A DNA stretch of 25,598 bases, from assembly GCA_002472145.1 (NCBI GenBank), contig DKRJ01000018.1:1-25598 (forward strand). The letters run 5' to 3'. Of the stretch, positions 14,856-21,555 are shown piece by piece. The DNA is from Clostridiales bacterium UBA7285 (GTDB taxonomy: Bacteria > Bacillota > Clostridia > Peptostreptococcales > Anaerovoracaceae). Each line of letters opens with the position of its first letter. The stretch's first letter is position 1. A program made the translations under genes and the position numbers. The notes below the pieces were generated by a model. That model did not search any database and was not told the DNA's origin. It was given only the letters and a program-made list of their open reading frames with translations.

Positions 14856-16202
14856 ATGGAAGAGCGGAAATTTTCTCAGGCCGAATACATCTTCAAATAC
14901 GCCAATGCAATAGTACTGTGGATAATAGAGGCTGTCGCGATCGGCATCGCGTGCGGCTTCACCGGCGCTCTTTTCAACAAAGGCGTGGTCGGCGCAACGG
15001 ATCTCCGCTTGAGGTATCCGTGGCTGCTGTATTTTCTTCCTCTCGCCGGCGTTGCGATAGTCGGGATATATAAAGGATTCAAACTCGAGGGCAAGGGCAC
15101 GGACACGGTGATCGAAAAGGTCCGCGAGGGTTCGCCCCTCAGGATCGCCCTGCTGCCCGCTATCTTCACAGGTACTATCCTCACCCACCTCTGCGGCGGT
15201 TCGGCGGGACGCGAGGGCGCGGCTCTACAGATCGGCGGGTGCCTCGGGAACGGCATCGGCCGCGTGACGAAGCTTTCGAGCAGCGATCTGAAAATTGCGA
15301 CCATGACCGGTATGGCCGCGTTCTTTTCAGCCATTTTCGGTACGCCTCTCACGGCGACCATCTTCGTAGTCATGTTCGTAAACGTCGGCACCCTGCACGA
15401 GATGGCGATATTTCCGTGTTTCCTGGCGTCGTGGTCCGCGCTCTGGATATCCGAGCAGTTCGGCGTTCAGCCGATGCATTTTGATATAACTCAGCCCGAG
15501 CCGGAGCCGTTCATCATGCTGAGAATGATCGTTTTCGGCATCCTCTGCGGTCTCGTCTCCACTCTGATGTGCGGCGCATACCACGGAGCGGATAAACTCT
15601 ACGGAAGGCTTTTTAAGAATTCATTCGTCCGCATCATCGTCGGAGGTGCTCTCGTCATAGTTCTGACGCTTATCGTCGGTACGAGAGACTATAACGGCAC
15701 AGGCGTCGAAGTCATCGGGCGCGCGATCGAACAGGGCGAAGCTGTCCCAGCCGCATTCCTGCTGAAGATCCTGTTCACCGCCGTGACACTGGAGGCCGGA
15801 TTCAAAGGCGGCGAGATCGTTCCTACGTTCTTCATCGGAGCGACTTTCGGCTGCGTGATCGGCCCGCTTCTCGGCATACCGGCGGGATTCGCCGCCGCGG
15901 TCGGGATGGTGGTGATGTTCGCCGGCGCGACCAATACGCTCATCGCCCCGATGTTCCTGGCGATAGAGGTTTTCGGGATAAGCAACCTGCACCTGTTCGC
16001 CATCGCAGGCGCGATGAGCTACATCTGTTCCGGATATAACGGGCTGTATTCCAGCCAGAACATCAGGTTTTCCAAGCTCCGCAGCGAAGAGGTGAACATC
16101 CGCACGAACCACAATGACCGCGTCGATTTTTCGCTGCCTATATGGAAAAAAAGCGGCGGCGGTCCGGACCGGGGCGGCGGGAACAAAGATGAGCAGGAGT
16201 GA
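14856..16202 (+). CDS. CLC-family anion channel/antiporter
   Basis: This is a membrane anion transporter of the CLC family. The 448-residue protein has about ten hydrophobic segments, the helix-E to F motif GGSAGREGA (gating Glu120) and the helix-N region GGEIVPTFFIGATFG, in which the usual GxFxP is replaced. The helix-D loop normally written GSGIP reads GKGTD at 79-83, so the serine that coordinates chloride in canonical members is absent. The C-terminus is a short polar tail; CBS domains are missing. GGAG lies upstream of the ATG. Ion preference is open: chloride or, as in CLC-F members that also lack the serine, fluoride. No fluoride riboswitch is seen. Confidence 0.9.
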   Translation: MEERKFSQAEYIFKYANAIVLWIIEAVAIGIACGFTGALFNKGVVGATDLRLRYPWLLYFLPLAGVAIVGIYKGFKLEGKGTDTVIEKVREGSPLRIALLPAIFTGTILTHLCGGSAGREGAALQIGGCLGNGIGRVTKLSSSDLKIATMTGMAAFFSAIFGTPLTATIFVVMFVNVGTLHEMAIFPCFLASWSALWISEQFGVQPMHFDITQPEPEPFIMLRMIVFGILCGLVSTLMCGAYHGADKLYGRLFKNSFVRIIVGGALVIVLTLIVGTRDYNGTGVEVIGRAIEQGEAVPAAFLLKILFTAVTLEAGFKGGEIVPTFFIGATFGCVIGPLLGIPAGFAAAVGMVVMFAGATNTLIAPMFLAIEVFGISNLHLFAIAGAMSYICSGYNGLYSSQNIRFSKLRSEEVNIRTNHNDRVDFSLPIWKKSGGGPDRGGGNKDEQE

Positions 16203-16205
16203 TCC

Positions 16206-16235
16206 CGGTCGGCGCAAGCCGATCAGTTTCCGTTT
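16206..16235 (+). terminator. Weak terminator-like hairpin after the CLC gene
   Basis: GGTCGGC (16207-16213) and GCCGATC (16218-16224) pair with one wobble around a GCAA tetraloop, followed by CAGTTTCCGTTTA. The T-run is broken, so the efficiency is doubtful. Confidence 0.4.
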
Positions 16236-16346
16236 ACCGCATATACAAGCCACGTCAACCGAGCGCATCAATTGAATCCCCAAAACGATTTATGCAATTT
16301 GCAATAAGCAGTTTTCTATAGTTCTTTCCTAGACAGATATTCTTCT

Positions 16347-16718
16347 TTATAAGCTATAAGCCTCCTTGATTGCACTGCTGCATTTTACTTTACCAAATAC
16401 CCTAATTCTACGAAACGCTTTCTTCAAATCATCTAATGTCACCGATTCATCAATAATCAGCATTCCAAGCACAGTATAATCTTGGTGTTCTTTTCCTTTT
16501 ATATCTTCGGAACAAAGGCGTACAATACCAATGTCTAATGTTTTCGTCATAAATTCTCTATTTAACCAATCTTCGTGACTGCGAAGCAGCCCTTTTATGG
16601 CCGTACGAAGGAAATCAGTTCTGTTAGCATAATAACCTTGATCAACAAGATAGTCGATTTTTCCCAAATCAACAACGGAAATGTTAATGGTTAATTTTTC
16701 ACTATTTTCTTCAACCAT
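16347..16718 (-). CDS. Ribbon-helix-helix (CopG-like) transcriptional regulator
   Basis: This is a dimeric DNA-binding regulator. Residues 7-55 (KLTINISVVDLGKIDYLVDQ, then YYANRTDFLRTAIKGLLRSH) are a ribbon-helix-helix domain. The remainder (about 60-123) matches the C-terminal half of a widespread CopG-like family, with a strand-rich core (TLDIGIVRLCSEDI) and the ending IRVFGKVKCSSAIKEAY. Longer starts at 16799 and 16733 exist, but a GGAGG that overlaps the second ATG lies 8 nt before the ATG at 16718, so the 123-residue form is preferred. Base composition is visibly more AT-rich than in neighbouring genes, which suggests recent acquisition. A perfect promoter and a 34-bp dyad precede it, so self-repression is likely. 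Confidence 0.85.
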   Translation of the reverse strand: MVEENSEKLTINISVVDLGKIDYLVDQGYYANRTDFLRTAIKGLLRSHEDWLNREFMTKTLDIGIVRLCSEDIKGKEHQDYTVLGMLIIDESVTLDDLKKAFRRIRVFGKVKCSSAIKEAYSL

Positions 16719-16738
16719 TTGATTCGCCTCCATATATA

Positions 16739-16772
16739 ATATGTATACCATCTGTATGGATGGTGTGCATAT
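16739..16772. promoter_or_regulatory. 34-bp dyad operator at the RHH regulator promoter
   Basis: Two 14-bp arms (ATATGTATACCATC at 16739-16752 and GATGGTGTGCATAT at 16759-16772) match at 12 of 14 positions around the 6-nt centre TGTATG. The inner six bases ACCATC/GATGGT are perfect. It begins inside the -10 box and runs over the start of transcription, the normal place for a repressor site of the adjacent RHH protein. Confidence 0.7.
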
Positions 16773-16799
16773 TATACGAAGTAAAATTAGGGCTGTCAA
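16771..16799 (-). promoter_or_regulatory. Perfect consensus sigma-A promoter of RHH regulator
   Basis: On the minus strand TTGACA (16794-16799) and TATAAT (16771-16776) are exactly 17 nt apart. This is a full consensus match, the only one seen in the window, upstream of the ATG at 16718. Confidence 0.88.
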
Positions 16800-16877
16800 G
16801 TTGCGTCCATGGTCGCGATAGTAAACAAGGGGGTTTATTGTTCCTGGCTACAATAAAAATACGCCGCAGAAGCGGGT

Positions 16878-17224
16878 TAGCGGACAAAAAGTGTTGGTCG
16901 ACTAATCCCAAAAGGCAGGATAATCTGATGACCTATGCAGTTCACTCCAGACGACGGCATCGCCCCAAGTAGGCATCGAATCGCTGATCTTTTGTTGTGT
17001 GGTCATTCGCGAATAGGGCAAATCGCATACCTCATGATATCTTCCTCCGAAAATCGCTTTCTAAGAAAGATATAGCATCAATATGCATTGAAAAATCAAT
17101 ATGCTACGGGCTTTTTACCAGCACTTTTTGTCCGACCTGTAAGTTGTTCAAAAAAGATATAGCCGCTGTAATCATTTAAATATCAATGACTACAGCGGCT
17201 TTTACCAACACTTTTTGTCCGCTA
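16878..17224. mobile_element. 347-bp inverted-repeat (MITE-like) element
   Basis: The ends are perfect 21-bp inverted repeats (16878-16898 and 17204-17224; core GCGGACAAAAAGTGTTGG). A third, slightly altered copy of the right end lies inside at 17117-17135. The right half is made of two related modules, each running GATATAGC, hairpin, GC, TTTTACCA[AG]CACTTTTTGTCCG, at about 17068-17135 and 17154-17224. There is no transposase frame and no clear target duplication. I read it as a non-autonomous element or a relic of one. It lies between the RHH regulator and the phosphatase gene in visibly AT-rich DNA. Which transposase could move it is unknown. Confidence 0.65.
17161..17200. repeat. 15-bp stem hairpin inside the element
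   Basis: AGCCGCTGTAATCAT (17161-17175) pairs with ATGACTACAGCGGCT (17186-17200) with one wobble around a 10-nt AT loop. T-rich sequence follows on the plus strand (TTTTA) and, a few bases on, also on the minus strand (TTTTTT), so it could terminate transcripts from either side, including the rnhA-pepC-phosphatase unit. Confidence 0.75.
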
Positions 17225-17285
17225 AATCGCATGTTTTAGATGATCCCGAGATTCTCGGCGGTTCCGAGGATCCTGCGATCCCGGG

Positions 17286-17963
17286 TCACTCGCCTGTTCC
17301 GAGGCATTCGGCGATGCCGAGGTCTTCGGCGAGTTCCTCCGGAGTATCGGCCATCGCGTCCGCTCCGAGAGTCTCCAGATAAGGTCTGTCTCTGAACCCC
17401 CACGTCACTATTATCGAAGGGATCCCGGCGTTTTGCGCCGTTTCGACGTCGACCTCCGTGTCACCGACGTATACGGCACGCTCTTCTGGCACTCCGAGTT
17501 CGGAAAGAACGGTTTCAACCGTGTCCGGCGCAGGTTTTTTGCGTACGCCCGGACGCTCGCCCACCGCGGCGTCCAGCAGCCCCGGGAAATGCTTCGACGC
17601 AAGTTCGCGGCACGCTCCGTCGATCTTGTTGGAGACGACGGCGGTCTTTACACCGCGGGACTTAAGGGCGGCGAGCAGTTCTCGGATGCCCGGGAAAGGT
17701 TTTGTCGTATCCTTGCAGTGGACCAGATAATATTCCCGGAACGCGGCAAGCGATTTTTGAACAACCGCCTCCTCGGTGCCCTCCGGCAGGACCAGGCGCA
17801 TCAGGCGCTCATAGCCGTTTCCCAAGAACCTTCTGGCGTCGCTCACCGGACGTTTCGGGCATCCGACGGCCTCGAGCGCGTGATTCATCGCGTCGGCGAG
17901 ATCGTTTACTGTGTCGAGTATGGTGCCGTCCATATCGAAGACGACGGCGTCGAATTTATTCAT
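17286..17963 (-). CDS. HAD-superfamily phosphatase (phosphoglycolate phosphatase-like)
   Basis: This is a cytoplasmic phosphatase of HAD subfamily IA. Motif I is FDMDGTILDT (nucleophile Asp10, acid Asp12), the cap domain spans about 16-80, motif II is VVSNK, motif III the lysine of RKKPAPD and motif IV VGDTEVDVETA. The length of 225 residues is normal for Gph-like enzymes; the true substrate is uncertain. The ATG at 17963 overlaps the stop of pepC (ATGA), so it is preferred over the upstream frame start at 17990. The C-terminus ends AECLGTGE. Just beyond, another frame reads RILGTAENLGII and a stop, similar to the real end, which hints at a frameshifted or duplicated tail. Confidence 0.88.
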   Translation of the reverse strand: MNKFDAVVFDMDGTILDTVNDLADAMNHALEAVGCPKRPVSDARRFLGNGYERLMRLVLPEGTEEAVVQKSLAAFREYYLVHCKDTTKPFPGIRELLAALKSRGVKTAVVSNKIDGACRELASKHFPGLLDAAVGERPGVRKKPAPDTVETVLSELGVPEERAVYVGDTEVDVETAQNAGIPSIIVTWGFRDRPYLETLGADAMADTPEELAEDLGIAECLGTGE

Positions 17964-19303
17964 AGCGCGAGGCTTCCCATCGGATCCCATGGCGCGAGCT
18001 CCACAGGCTCCTGCTCGAATTCTTTTTTCTGCTTAGCGGAGAGGTACTTTCTCTCTAAGAGTATCTGGTAGGTGTACTCGTCGAACCACGCGTCGCTCAT
18101 CACGCAGTATCCGTCTTTGCCGCTCTCCTTGCCCCAGCTGTTCTCGACTTTCCAAGCCTTAGGCCTGCCGTCTTTGTCGAGATCCACGCCGGTTATTGCC
18201 ATCGCGTGTGTCATGCAGCTCATGCCGTAGTCGAGGCGCTGAGCCTTGTTCATCGGGAAGTCCGTGCCGAAAAGCGTCTGATAGTCGAACGCGTCGAGCG
18301 TCAGAAGGCCGTCCTTGGAGTTGGAGAATTTGCCTACGTCGCTGCCGAACCAGACGATCTTTCCGTCTTTCAGCTGCGCGATCGCGAGTTTTTTCAGGTC
18401 GTCGATCGGGAGGTTCAGGTATTTGACAGGGTATTTGCCGCCCTCGACGTTTCCGAGGTACTGCACCGTATATGTTTTGCCGTACGGCTTGTCGGCGGTC
18501 GGAGCGTTGATGACGGTGACGTAGTTGTCGAGGTTCCAGCCGACGTATTTCTCAAAGAACTTCTGCGGCGTTATGTTCTCGACGCAGACGTATTTTCCGT
18601 CTTTGTCCTTCGTCTCCCACGTGAATTTCACCGGCGGTTTGCCGAGGGAGATGCAGAGCATCCTGTAGATGACGTTCATCATCTTCTCTTTTTCCTTGCG
18701 GAGTGCGGCGTCCTTCTCGCCTTTTTCGTGCATCGTGCGCAGGGTGCAGGCGTATTCGCGGAGTTTCATCGTGAGATACGTGTTCATGTCGCCGGTGTTC
18801 GAGGAGTTATACGATTCAGGCATCACGTCCTTAGGAACGACTCCGTATTTTGCGATCAGGGAGCGGAACATGTCCCACTGCCCGCCATCGCCGAGGAGTT
18901 CGGGCCCGATGAGGAAACTCACGAGCCTGCCGTCTAAAGGTTCGTCCGCGGTTTTGATGACGTTCTCGAGGAAATAGTTCGCTTTTTCGAGTTTGTCGTA
19001 GAAAAGCGTGTAGTTCTGGGAAAGTTCGGTATTCCCGAGGTTCAGCTTTTTCATCACGTCCAGGCGCATCACGTTCAAAGCAGCGAACATCCAGCATCTG
19101 CCGGAATGCATCTGGTTGCACGGGTCCCCGGCGTCGATCTCGATCGAGAAGCCGAACTGGTTGTCCCGGTGCGCGCGGTAGTTCGTCGCAGCGTCGGCTA
19201 TTCCGTTCTTAAAGGAAGCGTTCATCGCCAAAGCATTAGCCTGTTCCTTATCGAACTGCCTGTCGAATTTTTTCAGATCATCAAAAGTAATAGCGGATTT
19301 CAT
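17960..19303 (-). CDS. pepC: Aminopeptidase C / bleomycin hydrolase family
   Basis: This is a cytoplasmic cysteine peptidase of family C1B that removes N-terminal residues from peptides. Catalytic residues are Cys70 in SGRCWMFA, His366 in MTHAMAI and Asn388 in KVENSWG; the upstream glutamine of the oxyanion hole is in CNQMHSG. The 447-residue length is standard for the family. The C-terminal arm DPMGSLAL would fill the active site in the hexamer, as in bleomycin hydrolase. It overlaps rnhA upstream by 4 nt (ATGA) and the phosphatase gene downstream by 4 nt, so the three are translated as a coupled unit. No separate promoter is seen. Confidence 0.95.
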   Translation of the reverse strand: MKSAITFDDLKKFDRQFDKEQANALAMNASFKNGIADAATNYRAHRDNQFGFSIEIDAGDPCNQMHSGRCWMFAALNVMRLDVMKKLNLGNTELSQNYTLFYDKLEKANYFLENVIKTADEPLDGRLVSFLIGPELLGDGGQWDMFRSLIAKYGVVPKDVMPESYNSSNTGDMNTYLTMKLREYACTLRTMHEKGEKDAALRKEKEKMMNVIYRMLCISLGKPPVKFTWETKDKDGKYVCVENITPQKFFEKYVGWNLDNYVTVINAPTADKPYGKTYTVQYLGNVEGGKYPVKYLNLPIDDLKKLAIAQLKDGKIVWFGSDVGKFSNSKDGLLTLDAFDYQTLFGTDFPMNKAQRLDYGMSCMTHAMAITGVDLDKDGRPKAWKVENSWGKESGKDGYCVMSDAWFDEYTYQILLERKYLSAKQKKEFEQEPVELAPWDPMGSLAL

Positions 19304-19854
19304 TTCCTGTCTCCTTTCTGCTCGTCGATCCCCTGCTGTGCGAGTTCGTCGGCGCGGTTGTTCATCTCCGTGACCTTGCGGAAGTCATCAAAAGAAAACC
19401 CGTCGCCGTTCCACTCTCTGAATCTGCGGTAGAGAGCGTCCGTGTCCGCTGACGGTGAGCCGAGGTTTACGTGCCCTTTCACGCGGTAAAACGTGACGTC
19501 GTTTTTTTCGATTCGCGAGAGCAGTTCCTCCCAGAGGTCGCGGTTCTCGACGGGCGTCTTCTTAGAGGTGCGCCATCCGTTGCGGCGCCAGTTCTCGTAC
19601 CACTTCTGCCTGAAGCATTCGGCCAGGTATGAACTGTCGGTGAAGACCTCGATCGTCAGGCCGTCGCGCGTCAAAGCACGGAACCCCTGTATTACGGCGG
19701 AAAGTTCCATCCTGTTATTAGTCGTGTCAGGTTCGCCGCCGTGGAGTTCTTTGCCGTACTCGCCGAATTCGAGGACGCAGCCCCAGCCGCCCGTGTTCTT
19801 TTCGTTCTGATTGCCGGAGCACGCTCCGTCAGTGTACATCCTTAAAATACTCAT
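19300..19854 (-). CDS. rnhA: Ribonuclease HI with an inserted loop
   Basis: This enzyme cuts RNA in RNA-DNA hybrids. Active-site residues are Asp9 (YTDGACSGN), Glu50 (NNRMELSAV), Asp73 (VFTDSSY), His128 (KGHVN) and Asp169 (NNRADELA). In the Escherichia coli enzyme the last His and Asp lie 10 residues apart; here 41 residues intervene, so an insertion of about 30 residues (GSPSADTDALYRRFREWNGD and more) lengthens the C-terminal part. It is the first gene of a three-gene unit. Its -10 box TATAAT ends only 6 nt before the ATG and no ribosome site is present, so the mRNA appears to be leaderless. Confidence 0.93.
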   Translation of the reverse strand: MSILRMYTDGACSGNQNEKNTGGWGCVLEFGEYGKELHGGEPDTTNNRMELSAVIQGFRALTRDGLTIEVFTDSSYLAECFRQKWYENWRRNGWRTSKKTPVENRDLWEELLSRIEKNDVTFYRVKGHVNLGSPSADTDALYRRFREWNGDGFSFDDFRKVTEMNNRADELAQQGIDEQKGDRK

Positions 19855-19860
19855 GTCTGC

Positions 19861-19888
19861 ATTATATCAGTTCTGCGGCATATATCAA
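19861..19888 (-). promoter_or_regulatory. Leaderless-type promoter of rnhA
   Basis: On the minus strand TTGATA (19883-19888) and TATAAT (19861-19866) are 16 nt apart. The -10 box is followed by GCAGAC and then the ATG at 19854, so the predicted +1 is the A of the start codon. Confidence 0.75.
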
Positions 19889-19901
19889 TCTCCGCCGCGT
19901 G

Positions 19902-19910
19902 TGGTATACT
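19902..19910 (+). promoter_or_regulatory. Extended -10, leaderless-type promoter of walJ
   Basis: TGGTATACT is an extended -10 element (TG, one base, TATACT at 19905-19910). AAAAAC follows and then the ATG at 19917, again exactly 6 nt. No clear -35 box and no ribosome site are present. It lies back to back with the rnhA promoter in a 62-nt gap. Confidence 0.7.
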
Positions 19911-19916
19911 AAAAAC

Positions 19917-20720
19917 ATGTCAGTCAGATTTTGTTCATTTTCAAGCGGCAGTTCGGGGAACAGCTATCTGTTCGCTTCGGACGGGACCGTTATCCTCATA
20001 GACGCCGGTATAGCCGGCAAAAAAATAAATGCGGGGCTGGAGGCGCTCGGACTTTCGTATCCGGACGTTTCGGCTGTCCTGCTCACCCACGAGCACTCAG
20101 ACCACGTCAAGTGCGTGCGGACTGTCGTGAAGAAGGCCGAGAACGCGCTCGTCTACGGCTCGCCCGGGACTCTGCGCGCTGTCGGGGACTACATCCCTCC
20201 GGGGCGCGAGATGGCTTTCATCTGCGAAAACGGCAGATTCCGGATAGGCGACGTCACGGTCGACCCGTTCAGGCTGTCGCACGACGCTTCCGAGCCTACG
20301 GGATTTACTTTGACGGCTCAGGGGAAAAGCGCCGCTTTTCTGATGGATACGGGGTTCGTGAGCGACGACGAATTCGCAAAGGTCGTCGACGCGGACCTGC
20401 TGGTGCTTGAAGCGAACCACGAGCGGAACCTGCTCCTGGCCGGGCCTTATCCGTATTCACTGAAGCGCAGGATCATCGGGGATCACGGGCACCTGAGCAA
20501 CGACGACGCCGCCGAATGTCTGATCAAAGTCATCCGCGAGCGGAAGAACCCGGCCCCTCCGAGGGTGGCTCTGGCCCACCTTTCGGCGCATAACAACTCA
20601 CCTGATATCGCGTACCTGTCCATCAGGAACAGGCTCTACGACGAGGATCTGATCGAGAACCGCGATTACACGATCACCGTGCTAAGGCGCGACGAGCCGG
20701 GTGAGACGTTGGAACTGTAA
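19917..20720 (+). CDS. walJ: WalJ/YycJ-type metallo-beta-lactamase-fold hydrolase
   Basis: This metal-dependent hydrolase belongs to the YycJ/WalJ family, in which a 5'-3' exonuclease activity and a link to cell-wall/cell-division control have been proposed. Signature residues are the start FCSFSSGSSGNSYL, the metal motif THEHSDH (His58, His60, Asp62, His63), the late metal ligands in FLMDTG and LVLEANHE, and the C-terminal VALAHLSAHNN. The length of 267 is right for the family. I use the ATG at 19917 rather than the GTG at 19899, because the promoter -10 box lies between them. The typical partner RlmH follows about 140 nt later; a broken small gene lies between. Confidence 0.88.
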   Translation: MSVRFCSFSSGSSGNSYLFASDGTVILIDAGIAGKKINAGLEALGLSYPDVSAVLLTHEHSDHVKCVRTVVKKAENALVYGSPGTLRAVGDYIPPGREMAFICENGRFRIGDVTVDPFRLSHDASEPTGFTLTAQGKSAAFLMDTGFVSDDEFAKVVDADLLVLEANHERNLLLAGPYPYSLKRRIIGDHGHLSNDDAAECLIKVIRERKNPAPPRVALAHLSAHNNSPDIAYLSIRNRLYDEDLIENRDYTITVLRRDEPGETLEL

Positions 20721-20860
20721 GCTATGATCGGAACGCAGATGCGGAGATCTAAGACAATTATCCGAAATACGTCCTCCGCACGGACGAATTCGCCGGCGGA
20801 AATTACGACGGGATCACGGCGATGCACGTCGCCAACTTCTTGCTGGACGGAGAAATATGA
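20711..20860 (+). pseudogene. Broken small gene between walJ and rlmH
   Basis: One frame reads SYDRNADAEI, a TAA stop at 20750-20752, then DNYPKYVLRTDEFAGGNYDG and on to HVANFLLDGEI and a TGA that overlaps the rlmH ATG (ATGA). Codon choice on both sides of the TAA is as in real genes of the window (mostly C or G in third position), and the overlap with rlmH is the same kind as in the rnhA-pepC unit. An ATG is missing where one would be expected just after walJ. I read it as a conserved-looking protein of about 45 residues that has been inactivated, or contains a sequence error. The family is not recognised. Confidence 0.5.
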
Positions 20861-21333
20861 ACGTTTCAATAATCTGCATCGGAAAACTAAAAGAAAAATA
20901 CTGGCAGGACGCGTGCGCCGAGTACATGAAGCGCCTCACCGCCTACTGCAGTCCTAAGATCGTCGAACTTAAAGAGTCGCGCCTGACCGGTTCAGGCGAA
21001 GCGGCGGAGTGCGCCGTCATAGAAGCCGAAGGCGCCGAGATCCTCTCGCGCATAGACCCTTCCATGTATGTGATAACGCTGGAGATCCGCGGGAAAAAAC
21101 TCTCCTCCGAAGCGCTGGCTGAAAAGATGGACTCGCTTGCCACCGAAGGCAAAAGCGACGTGGCGTTCGTCATTGGCGGCAGCCTCGGCCTTTCGCCTGA
21201 AGTGAGAGCACGCGCGGACTTCCGCCTGTCATTCTCCGACATGACGTTCCCGCACCAGATGATGCGCGTGATCCTGCTGGAGCAGATCTATCGCAGTTTT
21301 AAGATCAACCGCGGCGAGACGTATCATAAATAA
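20857..21333 (+). CDS. rlmH: 23S rRNA pseudouridine-1915 N3-methyltransferase
   Basis: RlmH is a SPOUT-fold enzyme that uses S-adenosylmethionine to methylate pseudouridine 1915 in helix 69 of 23S rRNA, on assembled ribosomes. The 158-residue length is exact for the family. Hallmarks are the start VSIICIGKLKEKYW, the cofactor knot FVIGGSLGLS at about 103-112, and the nearly invariant end MRVILLEQIYRSFKINRGET followed by YHK. GGAG lies 5 nt ahead of the ATG, within the end of the broken upstream frame. It is the last gene of the walJ cluster; AT-rich DNA follows. Confidence 0.96.
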   Translation: MNVSIICIGKLKEKYWQDACAEYMKRLTAYCSPKIVELKESRLTGSGEAAECAVIEAEGAEILSRIDPSMYVITLEIRGKKLSSEALAEKMDSLATEGKSDVAFVIGGSLGLSPEVRARADFRLSFSDMTFPHQMMRVILLEQIYRSFKINRGETYHK

Positions 21334-21480
21334 CTTTTTTGATGCCCGAATGTTGTATAAAAAAACGCAAGCATCGTTCGTAATTTGGTAATTATTTGTC
21401 TAATTTTTACTCATATAAAATAAAATATTCCGCCTTTATATTTATTTGACTAAAAAAGACTGATATTATTATTGATATGA

Positions 21481-21517
21481 CCCGGGCCAGCCGGCGCATT
21501 ATCAGGCAGGGCCCGGG
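21481..21517 (+). promoter_or_regulatory. GC-rich hairpin upstream of the small surface-protein gene
   Basis: CCCGGGCC (21481-21488) and GGCCCGGG (21510-21517) form a perfect 8-bp stem with a 21-nt loop in otherwise AT-rich DNA, about 40 nt before the start at 21556. There is no T-run, so it is not a plain terminator; it may shape the leader mRNA. TTGACT near 21447 could be the -35 box of a promoter just upstream, but its -10 is unclear. Confidence 0.4.
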
Positions 21518-21555
21518 GAAAATACTTTTGAAAAAACAACAGAAAGAAAAAGAAA

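Noticed and set aside
16760..16972. 70-codon frame over the left end of the inverted-repeat element
   Set aside because: It crosses the promoter of the RHH gene and the element end and has no ribosome site or recognisable motif.
21481..21517. GC-rich hairpin as a terminator of rlmH
   Set aside because: No T-run follows on either strand; kept only as a possible leader structure.
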